Part shown: piece by piece, positions 23,590-35,344 of the stretch
Layout: each line of letters opens with the position of its first letter
How positions within the stretch are numbered: the first letter of the stretch is position 1
Notes under the pieces: model-generated
Databases searched by the model: none
The model's input: only the letters and a program-made list of their open reading frames with translations
Told to the model about the DNA's origin: nothing
Translations under genes and position numbers: made by a program
DNA from: Paratinospora sagittata
Lineage: Eukaryota > Streptophyta > Magnoliopsida > Ranunculales > Menispermaceae
NCBI GenBank assembly: GCA_035771175.1
Contig: CM069593.1
Coordinates: forward strand, 39,774,741-39,838,740
Length of the DNA stretch: 64,000 bases
Reading direction: 5' to 3'

Positions 23590-26540
23590 TGTGACGCCCC
23601 GAAAATTATTTCATTTAGCCCATAACCCAATTGCACTTTGCCCAAACTCTATGCGTTGCCTTGTTATGTTTGGTGTTTGTTTGATGGTTGTTTAATGTTT
23701 GTATAGTTGATGCTTGATAATGTATATAAATATGTGTATCATAAATTGTATATGGGTCATGTTAAATTAAATTATAATGCATATATTATTATTTATGCAT
23801 GGACCCATTAAACCATGAATTGATATGAGTTAGGATTGATTGAATAAAAGGATAAATGAGAATGAAAATTTGGTGTATTAAATGGATTGGACATTTAAAA
23901 TACATGGAAGCATGAGATTGGTTAAAGTACATGTGGTTGGTATGGGTAGTATGAGACCAACACATGTGAAGGTTGGTGCATGAAAGTGGACAAGTGTCTC
24001 ATGCCCACTTCTCTTCTTCAAGGAAGTGCTAGAATGAGTGGAGGGAATCAAGGAGAGAATCAAGGAGGGAATCAAGGAAGTGCTAGAAAGAGGTGAGTGG
24101 AGAGAAAGGAAAAAAAAAAAAAAGAGAAAGGAAAGAAGAAGAGAAAGAAAGAGGGAGTTGCAGGAGGAAGATCTCTGCGACGTTTTCATCAAAGTGCTGG
24201 ATCTTTGGGATATATGGTCAGATTGAGCTCGAAATTTGTCAGCAAGTTCATAGCTTATGGTTATTTATTCTGGTTGGTGGAGATCTTGATCAGAGATTTC
24301 TTCTAAGAGATCTAACCTCTCAAACAAAGCTGGTCGGAAAGTTTAGATTTCTCGCGGCGTTTCGGTCAAACTTCTAGATCTCCTTAATATACCGTTGGAT
24401 GGATATAAAATTTGGATATGTAGTTTAAAACTGATATTTCTGCATTTTGAACAGTGAAGATCTTGATTAGAGTTTTCGTCTAAGATATCTACCCTGTCAA
24501 ACAAAGCTGGTCAGAAAGTCTGGATGTCTCGTGCCGTTTCGCTCAAACTTGTAGATCTACTTAATCTACCGTTGGATGGATATCAAATTTGGGTATGTAG
24601 TTTATAACTGATATTTATGTATTATGGGCGGTGGAGATGTTTATATGTTTAGTAGTTTGTGTGATATATTCATCTTAGTTTGAGTATTTGCTGCAAGAAA
24701 GGAGAAATTGTCTAATTAGAGACTTGTTCATCAAAGATACTTATCTTTTCGGTCCACCGTTGGATTGGGCTGATATTTGGACAGAAGGTTTATTTCTTCA
24801 CATACTTCAATCTGTATGGTTGATTTTGTGATTACATATTTATGTTGGTAGACTGATACATCTGAACAAAATATTAAATGAAGAATTGGTAGGGTTGCTT
24901 GTATTAGACCTAAATTTAGAATATGAACTTAGACCTTTCCAAATAGCTTGCATGTCAACTATGTTGACCTAGTTGCCATTGTTGATGAACCCATGATGCA
25001 AAATCAGTGATATACATGGCTGAACATGGTGACCTAGTGTAAATCGGCAATATGGCCTAAGTATGAAAATTTTCATATTTTGGGGCTTTTGATGCTTTTG
25101 GCTTAGAATCATTGAATTGATGCAACTTATGTTTAATTAAGCATGATTAGGGTTGATTATGCTACTGATTTGGTGGTTGTGACCATATTATGGGTTAGGC
25201 CTACTTGTGATCAAGTGACCCAATTTAGGCATGTTTATGCCTAAGGAATTGAAAATCAGTATTTTTGATTAATAGAATGGTTTATGAATGAGAACTATGC
25301 ATTAGAGGCCTAAGTCATGTGATTTGAGTTGAATGATGGGATTAGATGAGATTTAGGCCTATTGTTTATATGTGGGCTGATTTAGGGTTGATGTGTAATG
25401 TCTATATGATTGAGCATAGAAATTGATGTATGGTAGGATATTGATGTATGTTTCAGGATCTTGATTGGGTTGATTCGGTTTGGTGGTCGTGTGTGGTTAA
25501 ATACTCTCGCGAGGCTTGGTTGTGAGTAGACTTCATTTATGATTATATCTTTTATGTCATCATATCACTTATATATATTGTATGTTGAAAGCATGAATGT
25601 GTTCTAATGTTTTGAATGATGCATTGATTTGAGAAAACCTTATGACTTTGGTTGGGCCCATCTATCTGGCTAATAGGGGGACTTAACATTGTCATAGGAG
25701 GGTTTTAGGAAAGGAAATGATTGGGGTCAACGGTACGGTGAAATAGACGTGCACTAGTAACCCCAAATAAAACATGATTGGGATCAACGGTACGGTGAAA
25801 TAGACGTGCACTAGTAACCCAATGCATGTGGAATGTGGATCCAAATTGATAAGCTTTTACTTGCATCGAACTTATTATAAATGCTTGATATCTATATGTT
25901 ATGAGCTTTTAATCATGCTCCACATTGACATGCATACATGATATTTATTGATGAGTATTGATAGCATATTTGAATTCTATTCACTGGGCACCGTTGGCTC
26001 ACCCTCATTTTCCTCTTTAGGTCCTTCTGTCCCGAATAAGGGCAAAGGAGTAGTTATATCTTGAGGGCCTTGCCTGCGAGAGAATCCAAGGCCTCGATGT
26101 GAGTTGAGAGGCATTTTGATTGAACTGTGTTTTAAATTATGAAGTATTATATTTTGGATTATGTAATTATAACACTTACCACATTGTAGTATGGGTGAGT
26201 TGGGACTTGTTAGATAGACCATGTGGGCATATGACGATTTTTATTTGTACCCACAATTTTGGACTTTATGTGTATGTCAATTTTAATGGACTGTAGGGAT
26301 TATGATTTTATTTGTGGTTCATTTTTATGGATTATCTCTTGTCTTTGATGATTAATACGGTGGGTAGTTTTGTTTAGTACCTTTTGATATTATGTCGTTG
26401 TTTGAGATAAGGCTCGTAGGGTCTCAACCACCTCACGGGAGTTGAGGAGTGGTCGGAGATGCCTACGCCGGGCGTCCCGCCCCGGCATTCCGCACGCCAT
26501 TCCCTGCGGGGTTGGTGGTCTGGGGTGCGGGGTCGCCACA
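23590..26540 (+). repeat. solo LTR, 2951 bp, TSD ACAAT
   Basis: Bounded by TGTGACGCCCCGAAAATT at 23590 and GGGGTCGCCACA ending at 26540, with perfect 5-bp duplications ACAAT (23585-23589 and 26541-26545). No pol or gag lies inside. A segment at about 25690-25830 holds a ~70-bp direct duplication around CGGTACGGTGAAATAGACG. Its A/G-rich run at 24100-24160 gives meaningless Lys/Glu/Arg-rich frames. It is a different LTR family from the TGTCACGACC type; orientation is uncertain. Confidence 0.88.
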
Positions 26541-27388
26541 ACAATCGTAAGGAACACCGGTGTGGTGTTGACCGAAAACCCTCCGATTCCTAAGTTAGAG
26601 CTTGTTCAAGACTATAGCAATAACTCTTATAGAAAGTTGTTCGTACCTAATGGTGAGGGAGATAGGTCTTAATTATAGAGGATGTCCTCTGGCCGAAGTG
26701 GCTAGCTACCCAGTAGGCATGGTGCCACGCGTTGGTTGAGATGAGCTGGATGAGCTCATCTATTCCGAGTTGGTCTTGGAGAAGGAATCTCATCCTTTTC
26801 TGGATGATCCCTATCTTACGGGTTCATCTCAGAATAAGAATCTTATCTCATCTCGGATGATCCCTATATTCCTTATTTGTCTCGGAGGAAGAGTCTTATT
26901 TCGTTTTTATGTCGAAGTCCGTGTTTGAGAATGCAATTACCTCAGATTCATTGGGATACAACATGCTAGGAAGGACTCCCTAATCTTCTCTGTCTTGTCT
27001 GAAATGATCAGCTCGGCTCGAGGCCGAGCTATCAACAATGAATCAGCTCGTCTCAAGGCCGAGTTGTCAGCAATGAGCTTGGTTGGGTCAAGCTAACGAT
27101 GACATCGTGTTTTTGGGATTTTCGTAAAGATCACCTCGCCTGGTCAGCTCGGATGGTTTCCCATGGTCAAAGCAAATCTAATTTGGCTAAGCACACCTGG
27201 CGGTCTTATCATTTTACGCGATTTTTACCTCGCCACCTCAGCTCGTCAACCTCTACACGTGGCATATGTTTTCTATATCACCAACTCAACTCTTTCGGTG
27301 TCCAGGTCAGCTATTATCCGAGCTGACCACCCAACAATTATTATAAATTATATAAAGAGGAGTGAAAAAAAAACCCTTAAAACACTAA
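26541..27388. other. repeat-like flank, unclassified
   Basis: Contains GCTCGGCTCGAGGCCGAGC-type motifs twice (about 27010 and 27045) and TATAAATTATATAAAGAGG near 27340. This suggests the end of an LTR, but neither terminus nor protein can be defined. No gene is seen. Confidence 0.4.
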
Positions 27389-29155
27389 GGTTGTGTTTGG
27401 TACGTGGTAATCTTTAGATGGAAATGAGAATAAGATTCCTGGGAAAGTGATTAATGAGAATCTGAAGATGAAAATGTTATATTACTGTATTTGGTTTCGC
27501 ATGAGAATTTTTTACAACTTTTCTTAAAATATCACATTATTCTATTTGGTAACACATCATAATATTAGATAATGAAATAATTTTTATTATAAAATATTAA
27601 TTTTATTAAAAATAATAATATTAATTTACAAATAATAAAGTATTTTTTATCAAAATAATAAACTTAATTTTTATTAAAATAGTAAGAATGGTTTTTTATT
27701 AAATATAATAAAATAAGTTGTGATAAAAAATATTAATTAAATTATTTTAAAAATAAAATGAATATTTCATAAAAACATAAAAATTGTTATTATTAATTGG
27801 AAATTATAATAAAAATAATTTTTAAATAATAAAGTGTTTTTATTAAAATAATAAACTTAATTTTAATTAAAAATAGTTAAATTGGTTTTTTATTAAAAAT
27901 AATAAAATTAATTTTAAAAATAATAAAATGAATATTTCATAAAAATATAAAAATAATTATTGCATTGGGATGCATTTCGTGACAATTTTGACATGTTTTC
28001 ACTCATTCTGGGCTAATTTGGACGAAGGGGCACCGTTCCCCACTCGTTACTCTCATGTGGGCTACAGGTGGGGTATGACACCCTACCGCCCAAATGAGCT
28101 CAGACTGAATGTAAACATGACAAAATTATTATAAAATACATCCCAATACAATATGATATGTGAAAATGAAAAAAATAAAAATAAATAAGAGGATCGGTCG
28201 GACAAGACCGACCCTTACAAAGGAGGGTTGACCGATCATGGGCAAACCTTACAAATGAGGTTCGACCGGCCATGGCCAACCCTCTTGTACAAAGGTCGGC
28301 CTCGGGCCGACCTTCATGACGATTTTTTGAAAAAAAAATATCATTTTAGTAATTTCAGTTAAGGGTATTTAAGGAATTATATAAAATAGGTGGAGTGGGG
28401 TGCAAATAGTCCATTAATGAGGTCTATCTAGCTGCTCTCATATAAAGATAAAATAAAAAATATTTTTCAAATAATAAAGTATTTTTATTAAAATAATAAG
28501 CTTAATTTTAATTAAAAATTGTTAAAATTGGTTTTTTATTAAAAATAATAAAATTAGTTGTGATAAAAATATTAATAAAATTTATTTTAAAAATAACAAA
28601 ATGAATATTTTGTAAAATATAAAAATTATTATTATCAATATAAAGTTAGAATAAAAAATATTCTTCAAATAATAAACTATTTTTATTAAAATAATAAACT
28701 TTATTTTAATTAAAAAATAGTAAAATTAGTTTTTATTAAAAATAATAAAATTAGTTGTGATGAAAAAATAATATTATTATTATTTTTCAAAAATAATAAA
28801 ATAGATATTTCATAAAAATATAAAAATTATTATTGCTAATACTTAGTTAATAAAATTAATATATTTTATTAAAATAAAAAATTATTATATTATTTAAAAA
28901 TATTAATATAGGTGAAATAAGGGATGTGACTTTATTTTTTTGGGTTGTCGTTGGTTTTTTGTTTCTTTTTTTGCCTTTTTTAAAATAAAATAAAAAACTT
29001 TTCACGGTAATCACTTTCTAGGGAAAGTAAATATTACTTATCTCTTGAAGAATCACTTTTCCATTTTATGTGAAAATCTTACTTTCTCACTCTTAAAACG
29101 TGCAAATAATGAAACAAATATAAGAATCTTTTACCCCATATCAAATGCCCCCTTA
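27389..29155. mobile_element. non-autonomous TIR element, copy 1
   Basis: Ends are GGTTGTGTTTGGTA on the left and the reverse complement of GGGGGCATTTGATA on the right. Subterminal blocks (GAATCTTTAGATG, GAATCTGAAG, GCATGAGAAT; on the right AATCACTTT and TTTCTCACTC) are shared with the element at 43203-44322. The interior is extremely A+T-rich with repeated AATAATAAA blocks and encodes nothing. The trinucleotides at the borders (TAA left, TTA right) suggest PIF/Harbinger affinity but do not match exactly. A foldback element is nested at 27961-28438. Confidence 0.65.
27961..28438. repeat. foldback element fragment nested in TIR element
   Basis: 27961-28149 is a palindrome: TGCATTGGGATGCATTTCG on the left pairs with ACATCCCAATACA on the right, and further in, GGGCACCGTTCC lies between the arms. 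The stretch to 28438 (GGTCGGCC-rich, ending AATGAGGTCTATCTAGCTG) matches the right part of the foldback elements at 34121-35018 and 53660-54493. It is probably a truncated member of that family. Confidence 0.6.
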
Positions 29156-29427
29156 AGATCCACAACTTCCCTTCTTCCATCAACAAAGGTATCATTTTTG
29201 TTCTATTTTTCTCTTCGATTTTATGGGTGGTTCAATATACTCGAGGCGTCTTTGTGCCAAAACTTATATTTATTCCAATAGGAGTGACACAAGGCAATGG
29301 TAAAAGGAAGGCCTTGATTCAACACCATAGCCTTCGGCAAATAACAACGGGGCTTAATGGTCAATAATATTCTTCATCATCCTCCAGATTGTGTGATATG
29401 TAGTCTCCATAAGAACAAAAAATTATA

Positions 29428-30141
29428 GATTTTTGACATTTTTGGGCATGATTTTTTTTTATTATATCTAAAAATAGATAAACAAAAATACTATGTCTAA
29501 AACTAAGCAAGTTTTGAATACTTCACCGTCTTTTCGATGTCATCTCTTCGACGTCCTCTTTCTTCGGCGTCTAATTCACTTTATTTCAAAAATTACATAA
29601 TGATTTTTATTCTTATGTAATTTTTTCATTTTTTTAATAAAGTGAATGGCGCCTCTTCAACAAGTGTCATCCACTGTTAAATAAATAAAAAAAACACAAA
29701 ATCTAGAAAGTTTAAAAAAAGTATATGGCTATTAAAAAAATCTGAAACAAAGTGAACGACATCTCTTCAAGAGGTGCTATTCACTTTGTTAAAAAAAAAA
29801 AAATCCTTGTGCGATTTCTAAAATAAAGTGAATGGAACGCCGGAGAAAAAAGACGTCGAAGAGATGACACCGGAGAAACGACGGAGGGTTTTTTTTTTTT
29901 AGCACTGTAAATTTTTTATACTTCGAAGAAATCGCAACAAGTTTATTTTTATTTTTTATAGTGGATGACACTGTCCACTTTGTTTTTAATTTTTTTTAAT
30001 AGTTGTTCATTTTTTTTTTACTTTATTCTAGATTTTGTTTTTTATTTAACAAAAGTTTTTAAGACTTTTTTTATTAAAAAATACGAATAAAAGAAAATGA
30101 TAAAGTGGTGACGCCTCTTGAAGAGGCCCCACCATTTTTTA

Positions 30142-30183
<42 letters not shown>

Positions 30184-30345
30184 TTATTGTAACGTGCGCT
30201 ACCCAATTTTTTTTTTTTAAAAAGCCAACTCATACTTAAGTGGGGCTAGGGTGTCTAAAACTTACATAATTTTAGATATAATATTTTTGTTTGCTTGTTT
30301 ATAAATATAATAAAAAAATCATGCCCAAAAATGTAAAAAACCCTT
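29428..30345. mobile_element. non-autonomous element with ~90-bp inverted ends
   Basis: The left end (about 29428-29515: ACATTTTTGGGCATGATTTT, then AAACAAAAATACTATGTCTA) is matched by the reverse complement of 30255-30342. The interior is AT-rich and repeats a motif around CTCTTCAAGAGG flanked by AGTGAATGG-like words at about 29647, 29765 and 30110. A (TA)n run lies at 30141-30180. No coding capacity and no convincing target duplication, so the superfamily is unknown. Confidence 0.65.
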
Positions 30346-30382
30346 GCCGTTTGTTTTAAGGAAGCAAGTTTGAAGTTAGTGG

Positions 30383-30914
30383 TAGTGCTGAGCCCGGGTC
30401 GAGCCGGATCGGATTTGGCCCAAAAACTCACCCAATCTGATCTTATCGGGTGATAAAATTTCTCACCCGAGCCTAATCCAAAAATATATTTTTTAAATAT
30501 AATCCGATTGACCCGTAACGTCATCGGTCAGTCGGGTATATCGGGTTTGATTACCCAACCATAAAAATAAAATATAAAAGACATCAAATGAAAGCTAAAA
30601 ATGTAAAAAAAAAGACATCAAATGAAAGCTAGAAATGTAATGAAGAAATTATACACATTAAACCCGTAAAGAGAAAAAACTAATCGTTACACAAAAGCAC
30701 AAACTTAAATAAAATCAATTTAAAAAAATAAATATTTTTGTTGGGGCCTCTAATTAGAGGCGGGTCGAGTTTGATAGATTAAACCCGAAAATAATCCGAC
30801 ATTACGGGTTGGGGGTTTGTATCACCCGACCCACCCAATTGGGATTAAAAAACCCATCCGAACCCAATCGGGTCGGTCGGACTCAGCGGGTAGTCGAACT
30901 TTTGCTAAGCCCTC
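30383..30914. mobile_element. hAT-like MITE, 532 bp
   Basis: Ends TAGTGCTGAGC and, reverse-complemented, GAGGGCTTAGC form a short imperfect inverted repeat. The flanking octamers GTTAGTGG (30375-30382) and GTTATTGG (30915-30922) match at seven of eight positions, as expected for an 8-bp hAT duplication. CGGGTC-type motifs cluster at both ends, and no protein is encoded. Confidence 0.7.
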
Positions 30915-30922
30915 GTTATTGG

Positions 30923-31867
30923 AATAAGAAGAGTTTTATCCTTTCAATTTTTCGGTGAAAAAGAATTTGGGATGGCATAAAGAAGAGTTTTATTATTTTT
31001 ATTTTCATGTGAAAGATGCCCGTTGTGGTTATTTGACCCACAAACCCTTTTCACTTTTTTATTTTTTATTTTTTATTTTCTAATTAGAAGTGGTAATTAT
31101 ATTACATTAATTGTTTCTACATATATATTATCAATAATATATATTTCACTTTTTGAATCTAAGTTTCAAGTAAATTTTTCATTTTTCATTTTTCATTTTT
31201 TTTGTCTTTGATATTACTTTTTTTTTCCTTTTATTTCTGTTTCTTTTCTATGCATATTAAATCCTATACAATGTGGCATAGCTAGTTATCTCACTACCAT
31301 TTTTATTTTTATTTTTTTCTTTCTTTTGACAAAATTGAATGATCAGAGGTAATTAATTAAGATCTTTGAAAAGAAGGCGTGAACCTCCAACCTTGATGGA
31401 AGTTAAAGTTGTGCCTTGTCCCTTGAATTGCAAGTGGTTGGCTACCATTGTTAATTTAAGAATATGCATAAGATTAATTCTAGAATTCTAGATAATTTGC
31501 ATAATGGCATTAGATGTAAAATAACTGTTCCATAGTTTTAGATTTGTAAAAGGATAAAAAGGCTATATTAGTATAAAATCATGGATGGAACCTTATTAGT
31601 TAAATTGTTTGACACCTATCTATATGGTGAACTCTAAGAATGTTGATGTAATGCAAACATGAGATTAAGTACTCTTAACATTGACATTTTCAAATAGACA
31701 ATCAAGAATGCTTTTTAAATATCTTTAAAACATATATCACATTTTTTTATACTATTTTAAAAATGATACTAATATGTAAAAATAAAAGGGAAAAATTTTT
31801 AGGGCGACGTGAGAGAAAGGGAAAGAAAATATAAGTAATATATAGCATCAACCCATAAAAAAAAAAA
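30923..31867. other. AT-rich intergenic stretch
   Basis: Long T-rich runs and scattered short frames. I see no gene, domain or clear repeat boundary. Confidence 0.5.
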
Positions 31868-32510
31868 GGTTTTTGACTTGATTATCTTAATTAATTAAAA
31901 TTATGATACTAATACTAAATATTTAAAAGTAATGACCTATATACCCAACATTCTACAGTGATATTTCACGTGGACAGGGCTGATTGGATTTTTTTTTTTT
32001 TTGCCACGTTGAAAGCTTCTTTTAAGAAGACACCTTCAATTCAAATCAGATTTGAACTAAAACTAAAACTTTTGGTTAGAGGGTCAAAAATTTACTGAGG
32101 CATGGGAGTTGGGTTCCGGTAGTTTCTAGGAGGATATTGAGACTCGCTCCAAGTGGACGAGCAAAGAAAAAACAACGTGAATTGGCCGCGATTGCCTAAA
32201 ACGTGTTTTCTAAGTCATTTTAGTTCATTTTAACTAAAACATTCAATTGGAGGGTCAAAATTAGCTGAGGCATGAGATTTGGATTCCGTCGGTTTCGAGA
32301 GTTCTTAGGAAGATATTGGGACTTGCACCAAGTGGCGAGCATAAAAAATATTACGTGGATCGGCCGCGGATGCATCAAACGCATTTTATAAGTTTATTTA
32401 GTTCATTTTAACTAAAACTTTTGATTCGGGTGTCAAAAATTCACCGAAATATGAGAGTTGGTTCCGAGGGATCCGGAGAGGATATTGAGGCAGGCATCAA
32501 TCTTAATACT
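31868..32510 (+). mobile_element. MULE end fragment with 2-3 units of the ~180-bp repeat
   Basis: It starts GGTTTTTGACTTGATTA at 31868, the same terminus as the giant MULE. The AATTAATTAAAATTATGA block, GACCTATATACCCAACATTC, poly-T and GCCACGTTGAAAG follow. The palindrome remnant lies at 32011-32037. Then about 2.5 units of the ~180-bp repeat run to about 32500. The opposite end is missing. The repeat units are in + orientation relative to this terminus, the reverse of the giant element's ends. Confidence 0.75.
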
Positions 32511-33100
32511 AGATGGCTATGAGAAATTGTAATGGTTATCATCATCTTATAAGCTATGGATATACCGCTGTATAATTAAATTGCAGAAATACTAAAATGA
32601 CCTATAAACTAGATCCAAAATTATACCATATTTGACATGGCAGAGTACTGGTGGGCGGTCGCCATTCATTTTTTATTAAAATAATTTAGTAATTTATTGA
32701 TTCACCACATCACCTTAGATATAATTTTGGGTGGTTTTAGTACACCCCCACCCAATTTATTATACCTGGGCTGCCTTGATTAGTAATTTAAAACTTAGGA
32801 TATAATCATATAATACCCAAAAAATAAGTCAAAGACTAGTTCAGTGTATTTTTTTTTTTTTTTGATAAAAAAAGGAAAAAGGAAAAGAATGGTTTTAAAT
32901 TTGACAAACCAAATGCTTTTTCCATACTTGCTGTTTTTACAGATCACAAACCAAAGAAGGTGCCTCAGCTTCTCTCCCATAAAATTAGGATTCTGCACAC
33001 ATTTTGGGTAACCATGAAGAAATAATATATAATTGAAGCTCACAAAATTGATAATTGATACCTGATCTGTTCCATTAATAAAGAAGAGGATGCGGGTAGT
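32511..33100. other. intergenic, downstream of MIR398
   Basis: No coding content recognised. A poly-T/poly-A region lies at 32850-32885. 32600-32650 contains a weak second match to the MULE terminal block (AATGACCTATAAAC), too short to call. Confidence 0.4.
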
Positions 33101-33107
33101 GGATAGT

Positions 33108-33238
33108 ACTTGGGGGAGAATATACAGCAGGGGCGACCTGAGAACACATGAACTTAACTAACCAACCAATAATCATGACTTAAATCAATGAGCTCATGTG
33201 TTCTCAAGTCGCTCCTGTTGAACGCTGCCCCCTAAAAT
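33108..33238 (-). ncRNA. MIR398: miR398 precursor (MIR398b/c type)
   Basis: On the minus strand the stretch folds into a hairpin whose 3' arm (33148-33128) starts TGTGTTCTCAGG and ends GTCGCCCCTG. This is the sequence I know for the miR398b/c form of many dicots. The 5' arm is 33216-33195. The arms pair over 22 bases with one A:C mismatch and one G:U wobble, around a loop of about 46 nt. Pairing resumes below the duplex, with GGGGG near 33110 opposite CCCCC near 33229. The mature miRNA on the 3' arm is the normal MIR398 arrangement. miR398 represses Cu/Zn superoxide dismutases (CSD1, CSD2) and their chaperone CCS to spare copper. The + strand hairpin would give a variant with two changes, so minus is chosen. 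Confidence 0.88.
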
Positions 33239-33282
33239 TGCTCTTCTTCTTCTCCTTTACAACGCTATTTGACATGAAATTT

Positions 33283-33475
33283 TGTTGTTAAATAGGAATA
33301 AGAAGATAAACAAGTCATGACTCTTTGATTGGGAATTGCCAGCACGTACGCAAGTAGAAGAGGAAAGGGAAGACTACGTACTTTCTCCTCCTCTTCCTCC
33401 CTCTCTAAAACTCTAATATGTACTGCAAACTGTACTTGTGGTATTGTTTGGGAACTTCGTAGTACAAGCTTGTAC
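33283..33475 (-). promoter_or_regulatory. MIR398 promoter: TATA-like box and six GTAC cores
   Basis: Upstream of the precursor on the minus strand, a TATTTAA-type box lies at about 33292-33283, some 45 bp before the hairpin. GTAC occurs at 33346, 33378, 33420, 33432, 33462 and 33472: six in 130 bp, where about 0.5 is expected by chance. GTAC is the core bound by the copper-response regulator SPL7, which activates MIR398 under copper shortage in Arabidopsis. Function here is inferred. Confidence 0.72.
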
Positions 33476-33816
33476 ATGTTCCAATCCAAAGGTTGGATTC
33501 GGAATTTCGTAAAAGGAAAAACCCAAAACCCTCTTTCTTGGACAAATAATAAAATTATATTATATTATATAATTATATGTAAGAATCTAAAAAATGTGGG
33601 GCAAAGGGTTACTTTTATTTTAGTTTTCTTCTTTAAAGATGTAATGCAACATACTAATCAAATTTTGAAAATTTGAAAACCACAAAAATTAGCTTTAGAA
33701 AGTTTATTATAAAATAACTTATTTTAATTACGTTGGTTGGTATTTAGTAGTTTAACCTCAACTTAACCCAATCAAATTAAATATTTTTCCAACTACACAA
33801 TATTAGCTACATTAAT

Positions 33817-34070
33817 CTACTTCTTCCTCTCTGTTTTATCAAGAGCTAATTAACATTATAATAATAAGTAGTTATATCTTTTTTAATTATTTTTATCAAT
33901 ATTATTTTAGGTCTTTCTCTATCTTTATAATTATGATGGATTGTTAATAAACCTCTCTTCCTCATTGGGCATCTAAATGTTTTTATTTTATATGCTCAAA
34001 TGACCTTAATGGATTTATTCTCTCATTTTATCTTTAATTGGGATTATTTTTACTATTTCTCAAATAAGAG
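33817..34070 (-). repeat. RTE LINE 3'-end fragment, second copy
   Basis: It aligns with 2566-2820: TATCAAGAGCTAA, AAGTAGTTATA, TTATTTT.GGTCTT and TTAAT.G.TTT.TTCTC occur in the same order and spacing, with many substitutions. It has no coding value. Confidence 0.7.
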
Positions 34071-34120
34071 GATGAGATGTTAGATATTGAATGCTTCACA
34101 TCTAAAATACAATAAAAATA

Positions 34121-35018
34121 GAGGGTTGATATTTGAACCCTATTTATGTACTATCATCACCCTAATTACTAGCACTACCCCACTCAAGATATTAACACTA
34201 TTCCTACCCAGCCAAAAAATCAAAAAACCCTAAACTACCTTTCTCATTTTAACACCACCATTCTCTTCTTCTTCCCATTATTTTCTTCCCCCTAAAACCC
34301 TAGCCCCCAAATCCAAAGCCGTAGGTTTACACCATTTTCTTTTCTCTCTCTTCATTTCCCTCCAAATCCCTAGTTTCCCATCATTCAAATGGCTCGTTAT
34401 TTTTTAGTTTTTTTTTGCAAAAAATCACACTTTGGTTCGGCCCTGCACGACCAAACCTTATACAGTACGACCGAACCTCTTATTTATTTTTATTTTTTTC
34501 ACCTTCTAACATATATTTTTAGGCATTTCTTGACATTTTTTATTTGTCTATTAACATTCGGACCTAAAACAAATGTCAAGAAATGCCTAGAAATACATGC
34601 TAGAAGGTGAAAATAAAAAAAATGAAAAAAAAGAGGTTCGCCCGAGTACGACCAAACCTACTATATAAGGTTTGGCCACGCAAGGTCGAACCAACGTGCA
34701 ATTTTTTACAAAAAAAAAAAAAAAACAACGAACCATTCGAATATACCAAATACTTCTCAAAATGGTTTAAATCTTTCAAAAGAAACTAAAAAGACTTTGA
34801 ATTTGTTCTTACAAGCAACAAAAAAATATAGATTAGAGAAGTGATTTGAAGAAAGAAGATGAATAAGATGGTGGGTGGGTGGGTGGGAGAGCTGATAAAA
34901 TAATTTAAAATAAGGCCATTTGGGTCATTTGACGGTAGGGTTGTTTAGGAATTCAAAGTTTTTGGTTTAGTGGGGTGATGATAATCAATCCATAAATGAG
35001 ATCCACCTAGCAACCCTC
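34121..35018. mobile_element. foldback TIR element, TSD TAAAAATA
   Basis: Inverted ends GAGGGTTGATATTTGAACC and GAGGGTTGCTAGGTGGATC lie next to perfect 8-bp direct repeats TAAAAATA (34113-34120 and 35019-35026), suggesting a hAT-like transposase. The centre is a second palindrome: ACCTTCTA...GGCATTTCTTGACAT (about 34501-34540) against ATGTCAAGAAATGCC...TAGAAGGT (34571-34609). Almost the whole 898 bp could fold back. GGGT repeats (34871-34888) lie near the right end. Open frames crossing it are not genes. Confidence 0.75.
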
Positions 35019-35172
35019 TAAAAATAAGAGGTTAAAGTTTTATATAAGAAATATCATAAATGATTAAAATTTTAAAATATGTTATAATATATGTTTATCC
35101 TTAGTAAAAAAAATTATAAGAAATTAAAATATTCATTGTTTATTAATATTTAAATTACAAAAAAGTTGCAAA

Positions 35173-35335
35173 CATTGGCTAGCTCTAACAGTATGCATCT
35201 GGACCCTTTCACTTCAAATCTGGAGATCGATTCCCTCCCTTTGCAAATAAGTGAGAGTTTTTCCTCCCCTAATAAAAGTGGGAGAGAGACCATAATAGTT
35301 GGTTCACAGGGTCCTCATCCGGGCCCTTTGTAAAA
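35173..35335 (+). repeat. possible tRNA-derived SINE
   Basis: TGGCTAGCTCTAAC resembles a Pol III A box, and GAGATCGATTCCCTCC, about 50 nt downstream, resembles a B box (GGTTCGANNCC). The remainder (GTGGGAGAGAGACC, TTGGTTCACAGGG) has no coding content. Neither poly-A tail nor target duplication could be fixed. Confidence 0.4.
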
Positions 35336-35344
35336 GTTGTCACT

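Noticed and set aside
24038..24377. Lys/Arg/Glu-rich frames near 24.1 kb
   Set aside because: Low-complexity A/G run inside a solo LTR; no conserved domain, and overlapping frames give equally biased peptides.
26442..27417. Frames at 26442-26672 and 27099-27417
   Set aside because: They cross the end of a solo LTR and unclassified repeat sequence; no similarity to known proteins recognised.
27389..29155. Firm PIF/Harbinger assignment of the two GGTTGTGTTTGGTA elements
   Set aside because: The end words are suggestive, but the bordering trinucleotides (TAA/TTA and TTA/TTG) do not match, so the superfamily is left open.
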